From JAYODW01 sp038116745 (GTDB lineage: Bacteria > Pseudomonadota > Gammaproteobacteria > Ga0077536), in the NCBI GenBank assembly GCA_038116745.1, contig JAYODW010000008.1, forward strand, positions 54,148 through 118,147: a stretch of 64,000 bases of DNA. Reading direction: 5' to 3'. This document shows, piece by piece, positions 42,241-51,070 of the stretch. The notes beneath the pieces were generated by a model. That model was not told where the DNA came from. It did not search any database and was given only the letters and a program-made list of their open reading frames with translations. The position numbers and the translations under genes are program-made. The first letter of the stretch is position 1, and each line of letters starts with the position of its first letter.

Positions 42241-43782
42241 ATGAGAATCCACGGCAGGAAAGCCGTTGCTGGAACGGCTCTCGCACTGAGCCTGACAGCA
42301 ATATCGGCCCAGGCGGCCTCTGAAAAGCCCAACGTGCTCGTCATCTGGGGCGACGACATCGGCCAGTTCAATGTGAGCGCCTACAACCACGGCATGATGG
42401 GCTACAAGACACCCAACATCGACAGCATTGCTGCTGACGGCGCCATGTTCACCGACTGGTACGGCCAACAGAGCTGCACGGCTGGCCGCGCTGCGTTTGT
42501 CACCGGGCAGTCACCGATCCGCACTGGCCTGACTAAAGTCGGACTTCCGGGCTCACCGGAAGGCATGAAAAAAGAAGACCCGACGGTCGCGACCCTGCTG
42601 CGTGCAAAGGGCTACATGACCGGGCAGTTCGGTAAGAACCACCTCGGCGACCGCGATGAAATGCTGCCGACCAACCATGGGTTCGATGAATTTTTCGGCA
42701 ATCTCTACCACCTGAACGCGGAAGAGGAGCCGGAGCATCCCGACTACCCGAAAAACCCGGAATTCAAGAAGCGCTTCGGTCCCCGTGGCGTCATTCACAG
42801 CTACGCGGACGGCCGCATTGAGGACACCGGTCCGCTGACCAAGAAACGCATGGAAACGGTAGACGATGAGGTCACCGCCGCCGCGCTCGACTTCATGGAC
42901 CGGGCCCACAAAGCGGGTAAGCCGTTCTTTGTATGGTGGAACTCCACCAAGATGCACATCTTCACCCACCTTAAAGAGGCCGATCAGGGCAAGACCCCGT
43001 ACGGTATCTACGCTGACGGCATGGTGGCGCACGATGCCCATGTCGGGCAGCTGCTGACAAAACTCGACGACCTCGGGATCGCAGACAACACCATCGTCAT
43101 GTATTCCACGGACAACGGCTCAGAGTCGTTCTCGTGGCCGGATGGCGGCACCACCATGTTCCGCGGCGAGAAGAATACGCAGTGGGAAGGCGGCTATCGG
43201 GTTCCGACGCTGATCAAATGGCCCGGCGTTATCAAGCCCGGCACCGTCGTCAATGACGTCGCATCACATGAGGATATGTTGCCCACGCTGCTCGCCGCCG
43301 CCGGAGACACGACGGTGAAGCAGGACATGCTCAAGGGTCGCCAGGTTGGCGATCGCAAATATAAGGTGCACATCGATGGCTACAACCTGATGCCTGCGCT
43401 GAAGGGCGAGGGCGAGTGGCCGCGCAAAGAGTTTATCTATTGGACCGATGACGGCAGCGTTGCCGCGCTGCGTTACGGCCCGTGGAAAGCAACCTTTCTG
43501 CGCCAGGACGCGCACGGTCTCCACGTGTGGATCGAGCCGTTCACCAAACTGCGCGCACCGCTGCTGACCAATCTGCGCATGGATCCGTTCGAGCTCGCAC
43601 CCGATATCGGCATGGACTACGACCGCTGGTTTGCCGAGCACATGTTCATGTTCGCGCCCGCCGCGGCCTATGTCGGGCAATGGCTGCAGAGCTTCCGCGA
43701 ATTTCCGCCACGGCAGAAACCCGGCAGCTTCAACCTTGACCAGGTGATGGAGCAGATCTCCAAAGGCGCCACCAAGAACTGA
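42241..43782 (+). CDS. Exported arylsulfatase (sulfatase family) with CxAxR signature
   Basis: Sulfatase of 513 residues with a signal peptide (VAGTALALSLTAISAQAASE). Metal ligands lie in VLVIWGDDIG (D38, D39) and TDNGSESF; the active-site helper is FGKNHLGDR. The formylglycine site reads C79-T-A-G-R83, so Pro of the CxPxR consensus is Ala. The maturase for such sites (FGE or anSME) is not in this window. AAGGAGGA lies 8 bases before ATG 42241, the strongest ribosome binding site in this region. Likely periplasmic, hydrolysing sulfate esters. Confidence 0.9.
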   Translation: MRIHGRKAVAGTALALSLTAISAQAASEKPNVLVIWGDDIGQFNVSAYNHGMMGYKTPNIDSIAADGAMFTDWYGQQSCTAGRAAFVTGQSPIRTGLTKVGLPGSPEGMKKEDPTVATLLRAKGYMTGQFGKNHLGDRDEMLPTNHGFDEFFGNLYHLNAEEEPEHPDYPKNPEFKKRFGPRGVIHSYADGRIEDTGPLTKKRMETVDDEVTAAALDFMDRAHKAGKPFFVWWNSTKMHIFTHLKEADQGKTPYGIYADGMVAHDAHVGQLLTKLDDLGIADNTIVMYSTDNGSESFSWPDGGTTMFRGEKNTQWEGGYRVPTLIKWPGVIKPGTVVNDVASHEDMLPTLLAAAGDTTVKQDMLKGRQVGDRKYKVHIDGYNLMPALKGEGEWPRKEFIYWTDDGSVAALRYGPWKATFLRQDAHGLHVWIEPFTKLRAPLLTNLRMDPFELAPDIGMDYDRWFAEHMFMFAPAAAYVGQWLQSFREFPPRQKPGSFNLDQVMEQISKGATKN

Positions 43783-43809
43783 GGTTCAGCTTCCTGATCA
43801 TGCTTTGAT

Positions 43810-43846
43810 CCCCGCCGTCTCCGCCCGGAGGCGGCCGGGGCTTTTC
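43810..43846 (+). terminator. Rho-independent terminator after the arylsulfatase gene
   Basis: A GC-rich stem of about 13 bp (CCCCGCCGTCTCC against GGAGGCGGCCGGGG, one bulge) around a GCCC loop is followed by CTTTTCC. It sits 28 bases after the sulfatase stop and ahead of the convergent small-barrel gene. Confidence 0.6.
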
Positions 43847-43914
43847 CGGGACCACTCCCGCCTCGCACGCCGACCCGCTCTACCGAATTCGATCCGACTC
43901 CCGTCGAGAAGCGA

Positions 43915-44409
43915 TCAAAAAGCGCGTCCAAGCGCCAGCCCGAACACGAGCGCATCCTTGTGCTTATCGTGAATGTCGTAATGGATCTGCGGCGCAACGG
44001 TGTAAGCACCGAAGGCTGTCTCGTAGAGTCCGCCGACCCGTCCGATCGCCACATCATCCTCTGACGAGAACTCAACGCCGGTCCCGACCTGAAGGGCGAA
44101 GCCCTGAACGATGTGGACGTCAACCACGGCCAGCACGCTGGTTGCGTCGAGAGCACCAAACGCATGCTCGGTAACCGCTCCCACCCCCAGCAGCCGGCTG
44201 ACGCGATACTCATAGTCGAGCCCCAGCGTAAAAGCGGTATCGATCTCTTCTTCATCGATCTCCGTACCACCGAAGAAGACCGACAGGTGATGCGGCCCAT
44301 GGGCCTGATAGTGCAGGCGATGGTCGTCCGCCTCTCCGGCTGCCTGGCCGGCGCAGCCCCATAGCAGCCCCACCACAAGCGCTGTCGCTTGCCATCCGAT
44401 TTCCTTCAT
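43915..44409 (-). CDS. Small outer-membrane barrel-like protein, 164 residues
   Basis: A signal peptide (GWQATALVVGLLWGCAGQAAGE) precedes alternating strands (HHLSVFFGGTEIDEEEIDTAFTLGLDYEYRV, GTGVEFSSEDDVAIGRVGGLYE) and a C-terminal ALVFGLALGRAF with the terminal Phe typical of outer-membrane barrels. The early open frame runs to 44502, but AAGGAAG lies 8 bases before ATG 44409. Probably a short porin-like barrel; function unknown. It converges on the sulfatase gene. Confidence 0.75.
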   Translation of the reverse strand: MKEIGWQATALVVGLLWGCAGQAAGEADDHRLHYQAHGPHHLSVFFGGTEIDEEEIDTAFTLGLDYEYRVSRLLGVGAVTEHAFGALDATSVLAVVDVHIVQGFALQVGTGVEFSSEDDVAIGRVGGLYETAFGAYTVAPQIHYDIHDKHKDALVFGLALGRAF

Positions 44410-44700
44410 CTTCTGGTTCTTCCTTGTAGTCAGCGCCACAGCGCGGGGCGGCGAGCATAAACGACCTTGTAAACTTTTCGTCGCCTTGCGGATAAGCGCC
44501 ACGGGCGCCTGGGACTGGTTTGGGCATGCCTCTTGGAGAGCAATTCATGATGACCGAGTTGGTGAGATTTGCGGTTAGGTCGCGCCCTGAGCCTGCGAAG
44601 AGCGTTTCGGGCACTACGCTTACTCCAGATTTTCAGCGCCCAGAACAGTCACCTTTATGCTCGGCCAGAGTTGAGATCTGAAGTGAAAAGAAGGAATTGA

Positions 44701-45975
44701 ATGTTTCGGTCTGAACTTTTTTTCCGTGCGAACCGAAGCCCGCACGAAGCTCGAACTGACAAGCTGATTCCGCTGAGCATGCTGCTCGGCGCTGTCACGC
44801 ACTTCCCTCTTGCGATTTATTTCCTGCAGCTCGACCTGGCGTTGCCAGCTGTCTACCACACGCTGAGCACACTGTTATCGGTCGCATGTTTTTTCCGGCC
44901 AGAAACGGTCACGGTCAGCTTGCGGTACTGGTGGGTAACGCCGAGATTGTCGTTTTCATAACCTCTCACCTCATCTGGCTCGGCCCTGAAAGTGGCGTCT
45001 ATCTGTGGCTCGCCGCCAACGTGATCCTGACTCTTTTTCTTTGCCCGAACTGGCGCTGGTTATTGCGTTTCTCGTTTCTGGCTGCAGTCGCCGCTGCCCT
45101 TCTGGCCGCGACGTTTCTCGCGCTTGAGCACCCGGCTCTGCGGCTGGTGGGCAGTGAATCTCAGCACGTCCTGCTGTTGTTTGACGCCATTGCCAGTGGA
45201 TTGACGATTTTTGCGTTTTTTACTCTGCTCTCCTGGCTTCTGGAAGAAGGTGGGATAGCCATCTATGGCAAGAGCCGCGACCCGGAAGGGTTGCTGCAGG
45301 TCCTGAGCCATGACCTTAAAAAACCTTATCGGCGGGATATCCGGACTGAGCGCTCTGATGACCGCCGGGAAAGCACCCGAAGCCGCCACAAGCCTGGTAA
45401 GCAGGAACGCTGACCAGGCGCTCTCGTTGATTGATGTCATCCGCAGACTGTTCGCCTTGGAGACCGGAAAACTCGACTTGTCACCCTGCCATCTGAAAAG
45501 CTGCGCCAGCACCAGTCAGTCCATCCTGAGCCCGGCATTCGAGGCAAAAAATATCGCGCTGCTGGTAGATGTGCCTGAAGAAATTCTGGTCGAAGCAGAG
45601 CAAACCTCCCTGATCAACTGCCTGTTGAACAATCTGCTCACCAACGCACTGAAGTTCTCATCGCCCGGGAGCCGGATCTGGGTACAGGGCACTCGACATG
45701 GTGAGACCGTGTCAGTCCGCATCAAGGACGAGGGGCTTGGCATCCCCCCCGACTTGCTCGAAAAACCGTTCGATCCAAGCGCTAAAACAAGCCGTCGAGG
45801 CACCCAGGGAGAGGAGGGAACCGGCTTCGGCATGAACCTGGTGAGACGGTTCATGCTGGCCTATGGCGGGAAGACCACAGTCGACTCGCAGTCGGATCCT
45901 CAACCGTCATCACCGACCGGAACCACTGTCACCCTGCACTTCAAAGCCCGGGAGCGCCACGACGCACCGCGCTGA
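44701..45975 (+). pseudogene. Membrane sensor histidine kinase broken by two homopolymer frameshifts
   Basis: Three frame segments join into a single kinase of 424 residues with net length divisible by three. AAGGAA lies before ATG 44701. Six hydrophobic helices form the sensor (LIPLSMLLGAVTHFPLAIYFL through LTIFAFFTLLSWLL). The H-box is VLSHDLKNLIGGISG, the N-box LLNNLLTNALKFS, G1 DEGLGIP and G2 GTGFGMNL. The first shift is at T6 (44889-44894), where one more T restores the frame. The second is at A6 (45318-45323), where one fewer A restores it. Either sequencing or assembly indels, or real inactivation. Start, kinase motifs and stop all look functional. Confidence 0.75.
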
Positions 45976-46000
45976 GGCCGAGCAAAGCGGCTCGGCCAAA

Positions 46001-47086
46001 TCAATCCGTGCACCGGTAATCACGCAGGATCTCGGGCCGGAAGTCCATCCCGTGCCCGGGACGTTCCGGCGGCCGGAGATAGCCGCTCTCTGCTGTCAGG
46101 GGCGCAACCCATAGATGGTCGAACCACCCCATGTACTCGAGGCAGGCGGGATTAGGGATCGAAGCCAGCAGGTGAACGGACAACTCAGGGAACAGGTGCG
46201 GGGCGATGCGCAGCCCGGCTGCCGCCGCGTGACCGGCAATGACCCGGAGCTCAGTGTAGCCCCCACGCATGATGTCCGGCTGCAGGATGGGCACCTTACC
46301 GGTGGCAAAAAACGGTTTGAAATCGTGGTGCGTGAAATGGTTCTCGCCACCTGCTAGCGGGGTCGCAAGGGCATCGGCCACACGGTGATAACCGTCGAAA
46401 TCGTCCGCCACCACCGGTTCCTCCAACCAGGCCAGCCGGAAGTCATCGAGGCGGCGTCCGACTGTGATGGCCTCTGCGGCTGACCAGCCCTGATTGACGT
46501 CCACCATGATCTCGACCCTGTCACCCAGCGCCATGCGCATATCGCGCACGTTGGCGACGTCTTCATCGTGGGTGAACGTGTGCGCGACCTGCATCTTGAT
46601 CGCAGAAAAACCTTCGCTGACAAAGCGCGTCGCACGCTCGATCATGCCGTCGTGACCCAGGCCGCGAAAGCAGCCGGAACCATAGACCGGCACCGGGTCG
46701 GGTTTCCCCCCCCAAAGCCGCCAAAGCGGCTGACCGCGCTCGCGCCCGACGAGATCCCAGAGCGCAATATCCAGCGCGGACATGGCCATGACGGTGATGC
46801 CCATGCGCCCCTGGATGTAGGTTGCACGCCACATCTTCTGCCACAGCATCTCGACTTCGCGCGGGTCTTCACCCAGCAGCAACGGCTCCAGCATCTCCTG
46901 GATGCACATCTGCAGCGTGCGCATACCGCCGGCGAGCGGATGCAGATGGCCGGTGCCGACGATGCCGTTGTCGGCTTCCACCTCAACGATCAGCAGGTCA
47001 ATAAGGGGGAGATCAAGAAAGCCCGTTTTCGGCGGCTCGACAAAGGGCACGTTCAGGCGATGCGTCCGGATCTCCCTGATGCGCAT
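46001..47086 (-). CDS. Mandelate racemase/muconate lactonizing enzyme family protein
   Basis: Enolase-superfamily enzyme of 361 residues. The capping domain is followed by the barrel with FSAIKMQVAH (catalytic Lys region), metal ligands in VEIMVDVNQGW (Asp), LAWLEEPV (Glu) and LAGGENH (Glu), and APHLFPE (His base). GAGGA lies 7 bases before ATG 47086. The gamma-carbonic anhydrase gene ends only 3 bases upstream, so the two form an operon. Members dehydrate or racemise sugar acids or other carboxylates; the substrate is not fixed by sequence. Confidence 0.9.
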   Translation of the reverse strand: MRIREIRTHRLNVPFVEPPKTGFLDLPLIDLLIVEVEADNGIVGTGHLHPLAGGMRTLQMCIQEMLEPLLLGEDPREVEMLWQKMWRATYIQGRMGITVMAMSALDIALWDLVGRERGQPLWRLWGGKPDPVPVYGSGCFRGLGHDGMIERATRFVSEGFSAIKMQVAHTFTHDEDVANVRDMRMALGDRVEIMVDVNQGWSAAEAITVGRRLDDFRLAWLEEPVVADDFDGYHRVADALATPLAGGENHFTHHDFKPFFATGKVPILQPDIMRGGYTELRVIAGHAAAAGLRIAPHLFPELSVHLLASIPNPACLEYMGWFDHLWVAPLTAESGYLRPPERPGHGMDFRPEILRDYRCTD

Positions 47087-47089
47087 CTG

Positions 47090-47629
47090 TCAGTCCTCTT
47101 CGCCCGCCAGAAAAGCGTCCTTTACCGTGACGTAATGACGTGCTGAGTAGCGCAGGCGCTCGATCTGCTCCGGCTTCAGCTCGCGCTTCTGCTCTGCCGG
47201 GTTGCCCGCCCACAGGGTGCCGCGCGGGAGATGCTTGCCCGGCGGCACCAGCGCACCTGCCGCGATCACCACCTCGTCTTCCACCACGGCACCGTCCAGG
47301 ACGGTTGCGTTCATGCCGATCAGGCAGGCGTCGCCGACAGTGCAGGCATGCAGCACTGCGCTGTGGCCGATGGTGACATCGTCACCGATGATGAGCCGTC
47401 GCCCGCCCGGAGAGTACGGGCCATCGTGCGCGACATGGAGCACCACGCCATCCTGTACGCTGGTGCGCGCGCCGATCCGGATCTGCTGCACGTCGCCTCG
47501 GATCACTGCGCAGGGCCACACCGAGCTGTCATCGCCAATCTCGACATCGCCGATGACCACAGCGGCATCATCGACATATACCCGCTGGCCGAGCTGCGGC
47601 CTGCGGCCGCGATAGGAGCGTAGCGCCAT
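47090..47629 (-). CDS. Gamma-carbonic anhydrase family protein (YrdA/PaaY-like)
   Basis: Left-handed beta-helix protein of 179 residues. Hexapeptide turns run from VVIGDVEIGDDSSVWPCAVIRGDV onward. Zinc ligands are the His of VVLHVAH, GHSAVLH (H89 and H94 with H65). YrdA-type proteins are often close to CoA-handling or ferripyochelin-binding annotations, and carbonic anhydrase activity varies. It is translated just ahead of the enolase-superfamily gene. Confidence 0.88.
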   Translation of the reverse strand: MALRSYRGRRPQLGQRVYVDDAAVVIGDVEIGDDSSVWPCAVIRGDVQQIRIGARTSVQDGVVLHVAHDGPYSPGGRRLIIGDDVTIGHSAVLHACTVGDACLIGMNATVLDGAVVEDEVVIAAGALVPPGKHLPRGTLWAGNPAEQKRELKPEQIERLRYSARHYVTVKDAFLAGEED

Positions 47630-47754
47630 GTGTGTTCTGTCCTGTCAGGGGGCGGCGATCTTATCAAGCACCCTCCCCAGGCCTGACCCATCTGGGCGGA
47701 AATCCGCGTATTAAGATGCTCGAACGGCATCTCTTCTCGAAGGACACAGGCACT

Positions 47755-48759
47755 ATGAGCAAACTCCGCTTCGGCGTCGCTTTTGACTTCCGCAACCCCC
47801 CCGACAGCGGGCTGAGCCTGCCTGAGCTCTACGCAAGCTGCCTGGAGCAGATCCGCGCGGTGGACAGCCAGGGTTACGATTCCGTGTGGGTGACTGAGCA
47901 TCACTTTGTCGAAGACGGCTACATCCCCTCTTTTGTCGCCATTGCCGGCGCGGTCGCGGCGGCAACCCAGCGGGTGCAGATCTCTTCGAACGTGCTGCTG
48001 ATGCCCTTTCATCACCCGGTGCGCCTCGCCGAGGACCTCGCCGTCCTCGACAACCTCAGCGCTGGACGCATGATGCTCGGGGTCGGCCTTGGATATGCAC
48101 ATCACGAGTTCAGGGCTTTCGGCGTCAACCGGCGGCACCGCGTATCGCTGACGGAGGAAGGCATCGAGATCCTGCAGCGTGCGTGGCGCGAGGACCGCTT
48201 CAGTTTTCACGGCAAGCGCTTCCAGTTCGACGATGTTGCTCTGCGCCCGCGACCGGTGCAGCCGGGCGGCCCGCCGCTGTGGGTGGCGGCCATGAGCGAA
48301 GCCGGGGCGCGCCGCGCGGCACGCCTCGGTGCCCATCTGCTCCCTCAGGGACGGCGTTCCGTGGTGCTCGACCCCTGGCTGGAGGAGCTCGCTGCGCGCG
48401 GCGGACGACCTGAAGACTATCGCGTCGGGATCCTGCGTCCGTTCGTCGTCACCGACGACCGTGAGCGGGTCGCGCGCCAGGTCCTCGCTGGAGAGCGCTA
48501 TCGCATGAAGCTGTATGAGAAATGGCTGAGCGAAGCCGGCGACCAGGAGGTCCTGCACAGTGCACCCAGCCCCGACGCCATCCCGCAGAATCTGATCATC
48601 GGCACCGCGGAGCAGGTCGGTGACGAAATCGAAGCCTTCACGAGCCGCTTCGGCATCACCGATCTGATCACCTGGGGCGCCTCTCCAGGCGTGCCGCCAG
48701 AGATCTTCCGAGAGAGTCTCGAACGCTTCGCCGCTGAGGTCATGCCGCGGTTCCGCTAA
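47755..48759 (+). CDS. LLM-class flavin-dependent oxidoreductase (luciferase-like)
   Basis: Flavin-dependent monooxygenase or dehydrogenase of 334 residues from ATG 47755; the frame opening at 47632 is too early. Family features are FDFRNPPDSG, GYDSVWVTEHHFVEDGYIPS, SSNVLLMPFHHPVRLAEDLAVLDNLSAGRMMLGVGLGY and the late GTAEQVGDEIEAF. The fold is a TIM barrel binding FMN or F420. Substrate unknown; the gene is divergent from the gamma-carbonic anhydrase. Confidence 0.9.
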   Translation: MSKLRFGVAFDFRNPPDSGLSLPELYASCLEQIRAVDSQGYDSVWVTEHHFVEDGYIPSFVAIAGAVAAATQRVQISSNVLLMPFHHPVRLAEDLAVLDNLSAGRMMLGVGLGYAHHEFRAFGVNRRHRVSLTEEGIEILQRAWREDRFSFHGKRFQFDDVALRPRPVQPGGPPLWVAAMSEAGARRAARLGAHLLPQGRRSVVLDPWLEELAARGGRPEDYRVGILRPFVVTDDRERVARQVLAGERYRMKLYEKWLSEAGDQEVLHSAPSPDAIPQNLIIGTAEQVGDEIEAFTSRFGITDLITWGASPGVPPEIFRESLERFAAEVMPRFR

Positions 48760-48765
48760 CCTGTC

Positions 48766-48888
48766 TCACCACGTCCCGGTGGTGAATCCCCAGATGGCAA
48801 GGATCAGCTTAACCATCAAAGCGGCAAGCACATTGCTGCGCGCCAGGCGCAGGTATTTCCTACTGCTGAGGTTTCGCTGAACGTTCAC
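48766..48888 (-). CDS. Candidate 40-residue single-TM small protein
   Basis: A short frame from GTG 48888 encodes a peptide with a basic N-terminal half (RNLSSRKYLRLARSN) and a hydrophobic half (VLAALMVKLILAIWGFTTG). It fits the sequence-empty space between the LLM and glutaminase genes. No clear ribosome binding site is seen, so this is tentative. Confidence 0.25.
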   Translation of the reverse strand: MNVQRNLSSRKYLRLARSNVLAALMVKLILAIWGFTTGTW

Positions 48889-48936
48889 TGCGACCCAGCT
48901 TAACGTGCCCGCCCGACGGAGGAACGCGCCCTGAGC

Positions 48937-49908
48937 TCAGGCTATCAGGCTGCTCAGGTACGTCGAACCGACATTGGTGCAGTCAAAGGCATGCAGACCG
49001 AACTCCTGCGACAGCGTCTCGAAAGCCGCGACGCCACGCACCGAATTACCCCAGCGATCCAGGCGCGGCGAGAAACTGGCAATGCCGAGCTGTCGATTGA
49101 CCACGCCCAGAATACCGCCGCCCACGCCGCTCTTTGCCGGTATGCCGACATCGAAGGCCCAGGTGCCCGCGTGGTCGTACATCCCACAGGTGAACATCAC
49201 CGAGAGCATGCCGCGTATCGCTACCACGTCGAAGGCGCTCTGCCCCGTGGCAGGGTTCTGCCCCATGTTCGCGGCCGTCGCGCCCATCAGAGCCAGGTCG
49301 ATCGCCGTCACCTCGATTGCGCACTGTCGGAAGTAAAGATCCAGCACCGCATCAGGGTCGCCGGGCAGATGACCGTTGGCTTTGAGCAGGTGCGCGATAG
49401 CCCGATTCCGCTCGCCGGTGCGGGATTCGGACTGATAGACCGCCTCGTTGACCGGCAGCGAACGTCCCGCAGCGGCGGAAAACCGCGCGAGCAGCGTCGG
49501 GAAGGCCTCATCGCCGAAGTGATCAAGCAGGATGGCGCTGGTCGCAATCGCGCCCGCATTGACCATGGGGTTAAAGGGTCGGTTTTCAACGTCGAACACG
49601 ATGGCATTGAACGGGTCAGCGCTGGGCTCGAGGCCGACGTGCGGCGCGATGTTGTGCAGGCCCACAGCCTCCGTAGCCAGCGCAAAGGCGAAGGCCTTGG
49701 ACACCGACTGGATGGTGAAAGGCACTTCGACATCGCCATGGGTCCGCAGGCGCCCATCGATAGTCGCAATAGCCAGTCCAAAATGATCGGGATCAGCACG
49801 CGTCAGCTCCGGAATGTAGGAGGCGACCTCGCCGTCGTTATTGCCGTGGTGGGCTGCCCAGATCTGGGCAAGCGCCTGAGTGAAAGAATCCTGACATGTT
49901 GCCGACAC
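48937..49908 (-). CDS. glsA: Glutaminase
   Basis: Serine-dependent glutaminase of 323 residues, hydrolysing L-glutamine to glutamate and ammonia. The SxxK catalytic pair is in PFTIQSVSKAFAFALA. Substrate-binding segments are FNPMVNAGAIATS (as NPMVNAGAI), GLEPSADPFN and GVGGGILGVVNRQLGIASFSPRLD near the end. The longest frame starts at ATG 49926, but AAGGAG lies 6 bases before GTG 49908. Length and motifs match the bacterial GlsA/YbaS/YneH group. Confidence 0.93.
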   Translation of the reverse strand: MSATCQDSFTQALAQIWAAHHGNNDGEVASYIPELTRADPDHFGLAIATIDGRLRTHGDVEVPFTIQSVSKAFAFALATEAVGLHNIAPHVGLEPSADPFNAIVFDVENRPFNPMVNAGAIATSAILLDHFGDEAFPTLLARFSAAAGRSLPVNEAVYQSESRTGERNRAIAHLLKANGHLPGDPDAVLDLYFRQCAIEVTAIDLALMGATAANMGQNPATGQSAFDVVAIRGMLSVMFTCGMYDHAGTWAFDVGIPAKSGVGGGILGVVNRQLGIASFSPRLDRWGNSVRGVAAFETLSQEFGLHAFDCTNVGSTYLSSLIA

Positions 49909-50282
49909 TTTCCTCTCCTTGAACACGTGGCGAAGAGATGGACAACCCTCTCAGAGCACTGTGATGGATGCTGACAACACCTGCCCGGCATCGAAGGGAA
50001 ACAAGGTGGCCCGGGACAGGACTTAAGCAATAACAGCGCCAATCTGAGGCCGCGATCTTCCGCGGCATCCGGCGCATGCAGGGCAGCAGAGTGCCGTTGC
50101 GACGCCTCATATCAGTGCAGCGACGCCCTGAAAAAGTGCAAGTCGGTCGCCAGTGCCGCAAGCAGGCGCCCGACGAGAACCCAGGGACCGCTTTCCTGAT
50201 TCGAGCAGAGACTTCTATGATGCGCTCCTTGGATAACCCGCCCGCGATGGCGGCGACGATCCCTTAAACCGAGGACTCCGCT
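49909..50282. other. Intergenic region of 374 bases, no gene supported
   Basis: This divergent space between glsA and the enoyl-CoA hydratase gene holds only short frames without coding character. It presumably carries the promoters of both genes, but I see no clear -35/-10 pair or hairpin. Confidence 0.6.
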
Positions 50283-51062
50283 ATGAAGATCCCCACACTT
50301 GAAGAGTACGCGCAGAAATACGAGCACATCGATTTCCGGCGGGAAGACGGCATTCTCCAGATCACCATGCATTCAGGCGGCAGTGATCTGGTGTGGGGGT
50401 TCGCCCCGCACCAGGAACTCGGGTATTGCTTTGCCGATATCGCCGCCGATCCGGAAAACAAGGTAATTATCTTCACCGGTTCCGGCACCACCTTCATTCA
50501 CGAGGAAGACCTGGGCGGCGGAGGGGTCGACGCCAACGCCTGGGCCTCGCATGTGCTGCCCGACGCCAAGCGCCTGCTGATGAACCTGCTCGAGATCCAG
50601 GCGCCGATGATCGCTGCGGTGAACGGCCCGGCGACGGTGCATGCCGAACTCGCGCTGCTTTGCGACATCGTCCTCGCGGCGGACCACGCGACCTTTCAGG
50701 ATGCGCCGCACTATCCGTCCGGCCTGGTCCCCGGAGACGGCGTCCACATCGTGTGGCCGATGCTGCTCGGACTTAACCGGGGGCGTTACTTCCTCATGAC
50801 CGGACAGGAGCTTTCTGCCGCCGAGGCATTGGACCTCGGTGTCGTCAACGAGGTCATGCCACAGGCTGCGCTGCTCGACCGTGCGTGGACCCTGGCGCGG
50901 AAGATCGGTCAGCGCCCGCAGCTCACCGTGCGCCTTACCCGCGAAGCCATCCTGCAGCAGGTCAAGCGCGCCATGCTGGACAACCTTCCGTACGGCCTTG
51001 CGCTGGAGGGCCTCGCGGCATGTGATTACTGGCCGACGACATTCGCCAAGGACAAGCTTTAG
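50283..51062 (+). CDS. Enoyl-CoA hydratase/isomerase family protein
   Basis: Crotonase-superfamily protein of 259 residues. The oxyanion-hole segments are VIIFTGSGTTFIHEEDLGG and MIAAVNGPATVHAELALLCDIVLAADHATFQ. The latter has Glu at the usual catalytic region, though variation in the family makes the reaction uncertain. GAGGA lies about 8 bases before ATG 50283. The flavoprotein gene begins 8 bases after the stop, suggesting one operon. Confidence 0.88.
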   Translation: MKIPTLEEYAQKYEHIDFRREDGILQITMHSGGSDLVWGFAPHQELGYCFADIAADPENKVIIFTGSGTTFIHEEDLGGGGVDANAWASHVLPDAKRLLMNLLEIQAPMIAAVNGPATVHAELALLCDIVLAADHATFQDAPHYPSGLVPGDGVHIVWPMLLGLNRGRYFLMTGQELSAAEALDLGVVNEVMPQAALLDRAWTLARKIGQRPQLTVRLTREAILQQVKRAMLDNLPYGLALEGLAACDYWPTTFAKDKL

Positions 51063-51070
51063 GTCAGCGC

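Noticed and set aside
44889..44895. TTTTTTC as a programmed -1 frameshift site in the kinase
   Set aside because: The heptamer is in the right frame, but a second, +1 change is also required downstream and no stimulating structure was evident, so recoding is not the simplest account.
50076..50267. 63-codon frame between glsA and the enoyl-CoA hydratase gene
   Set aside because: No ribosome binding site, Arg/Pro-rich and no plausible fold; looks like chance.
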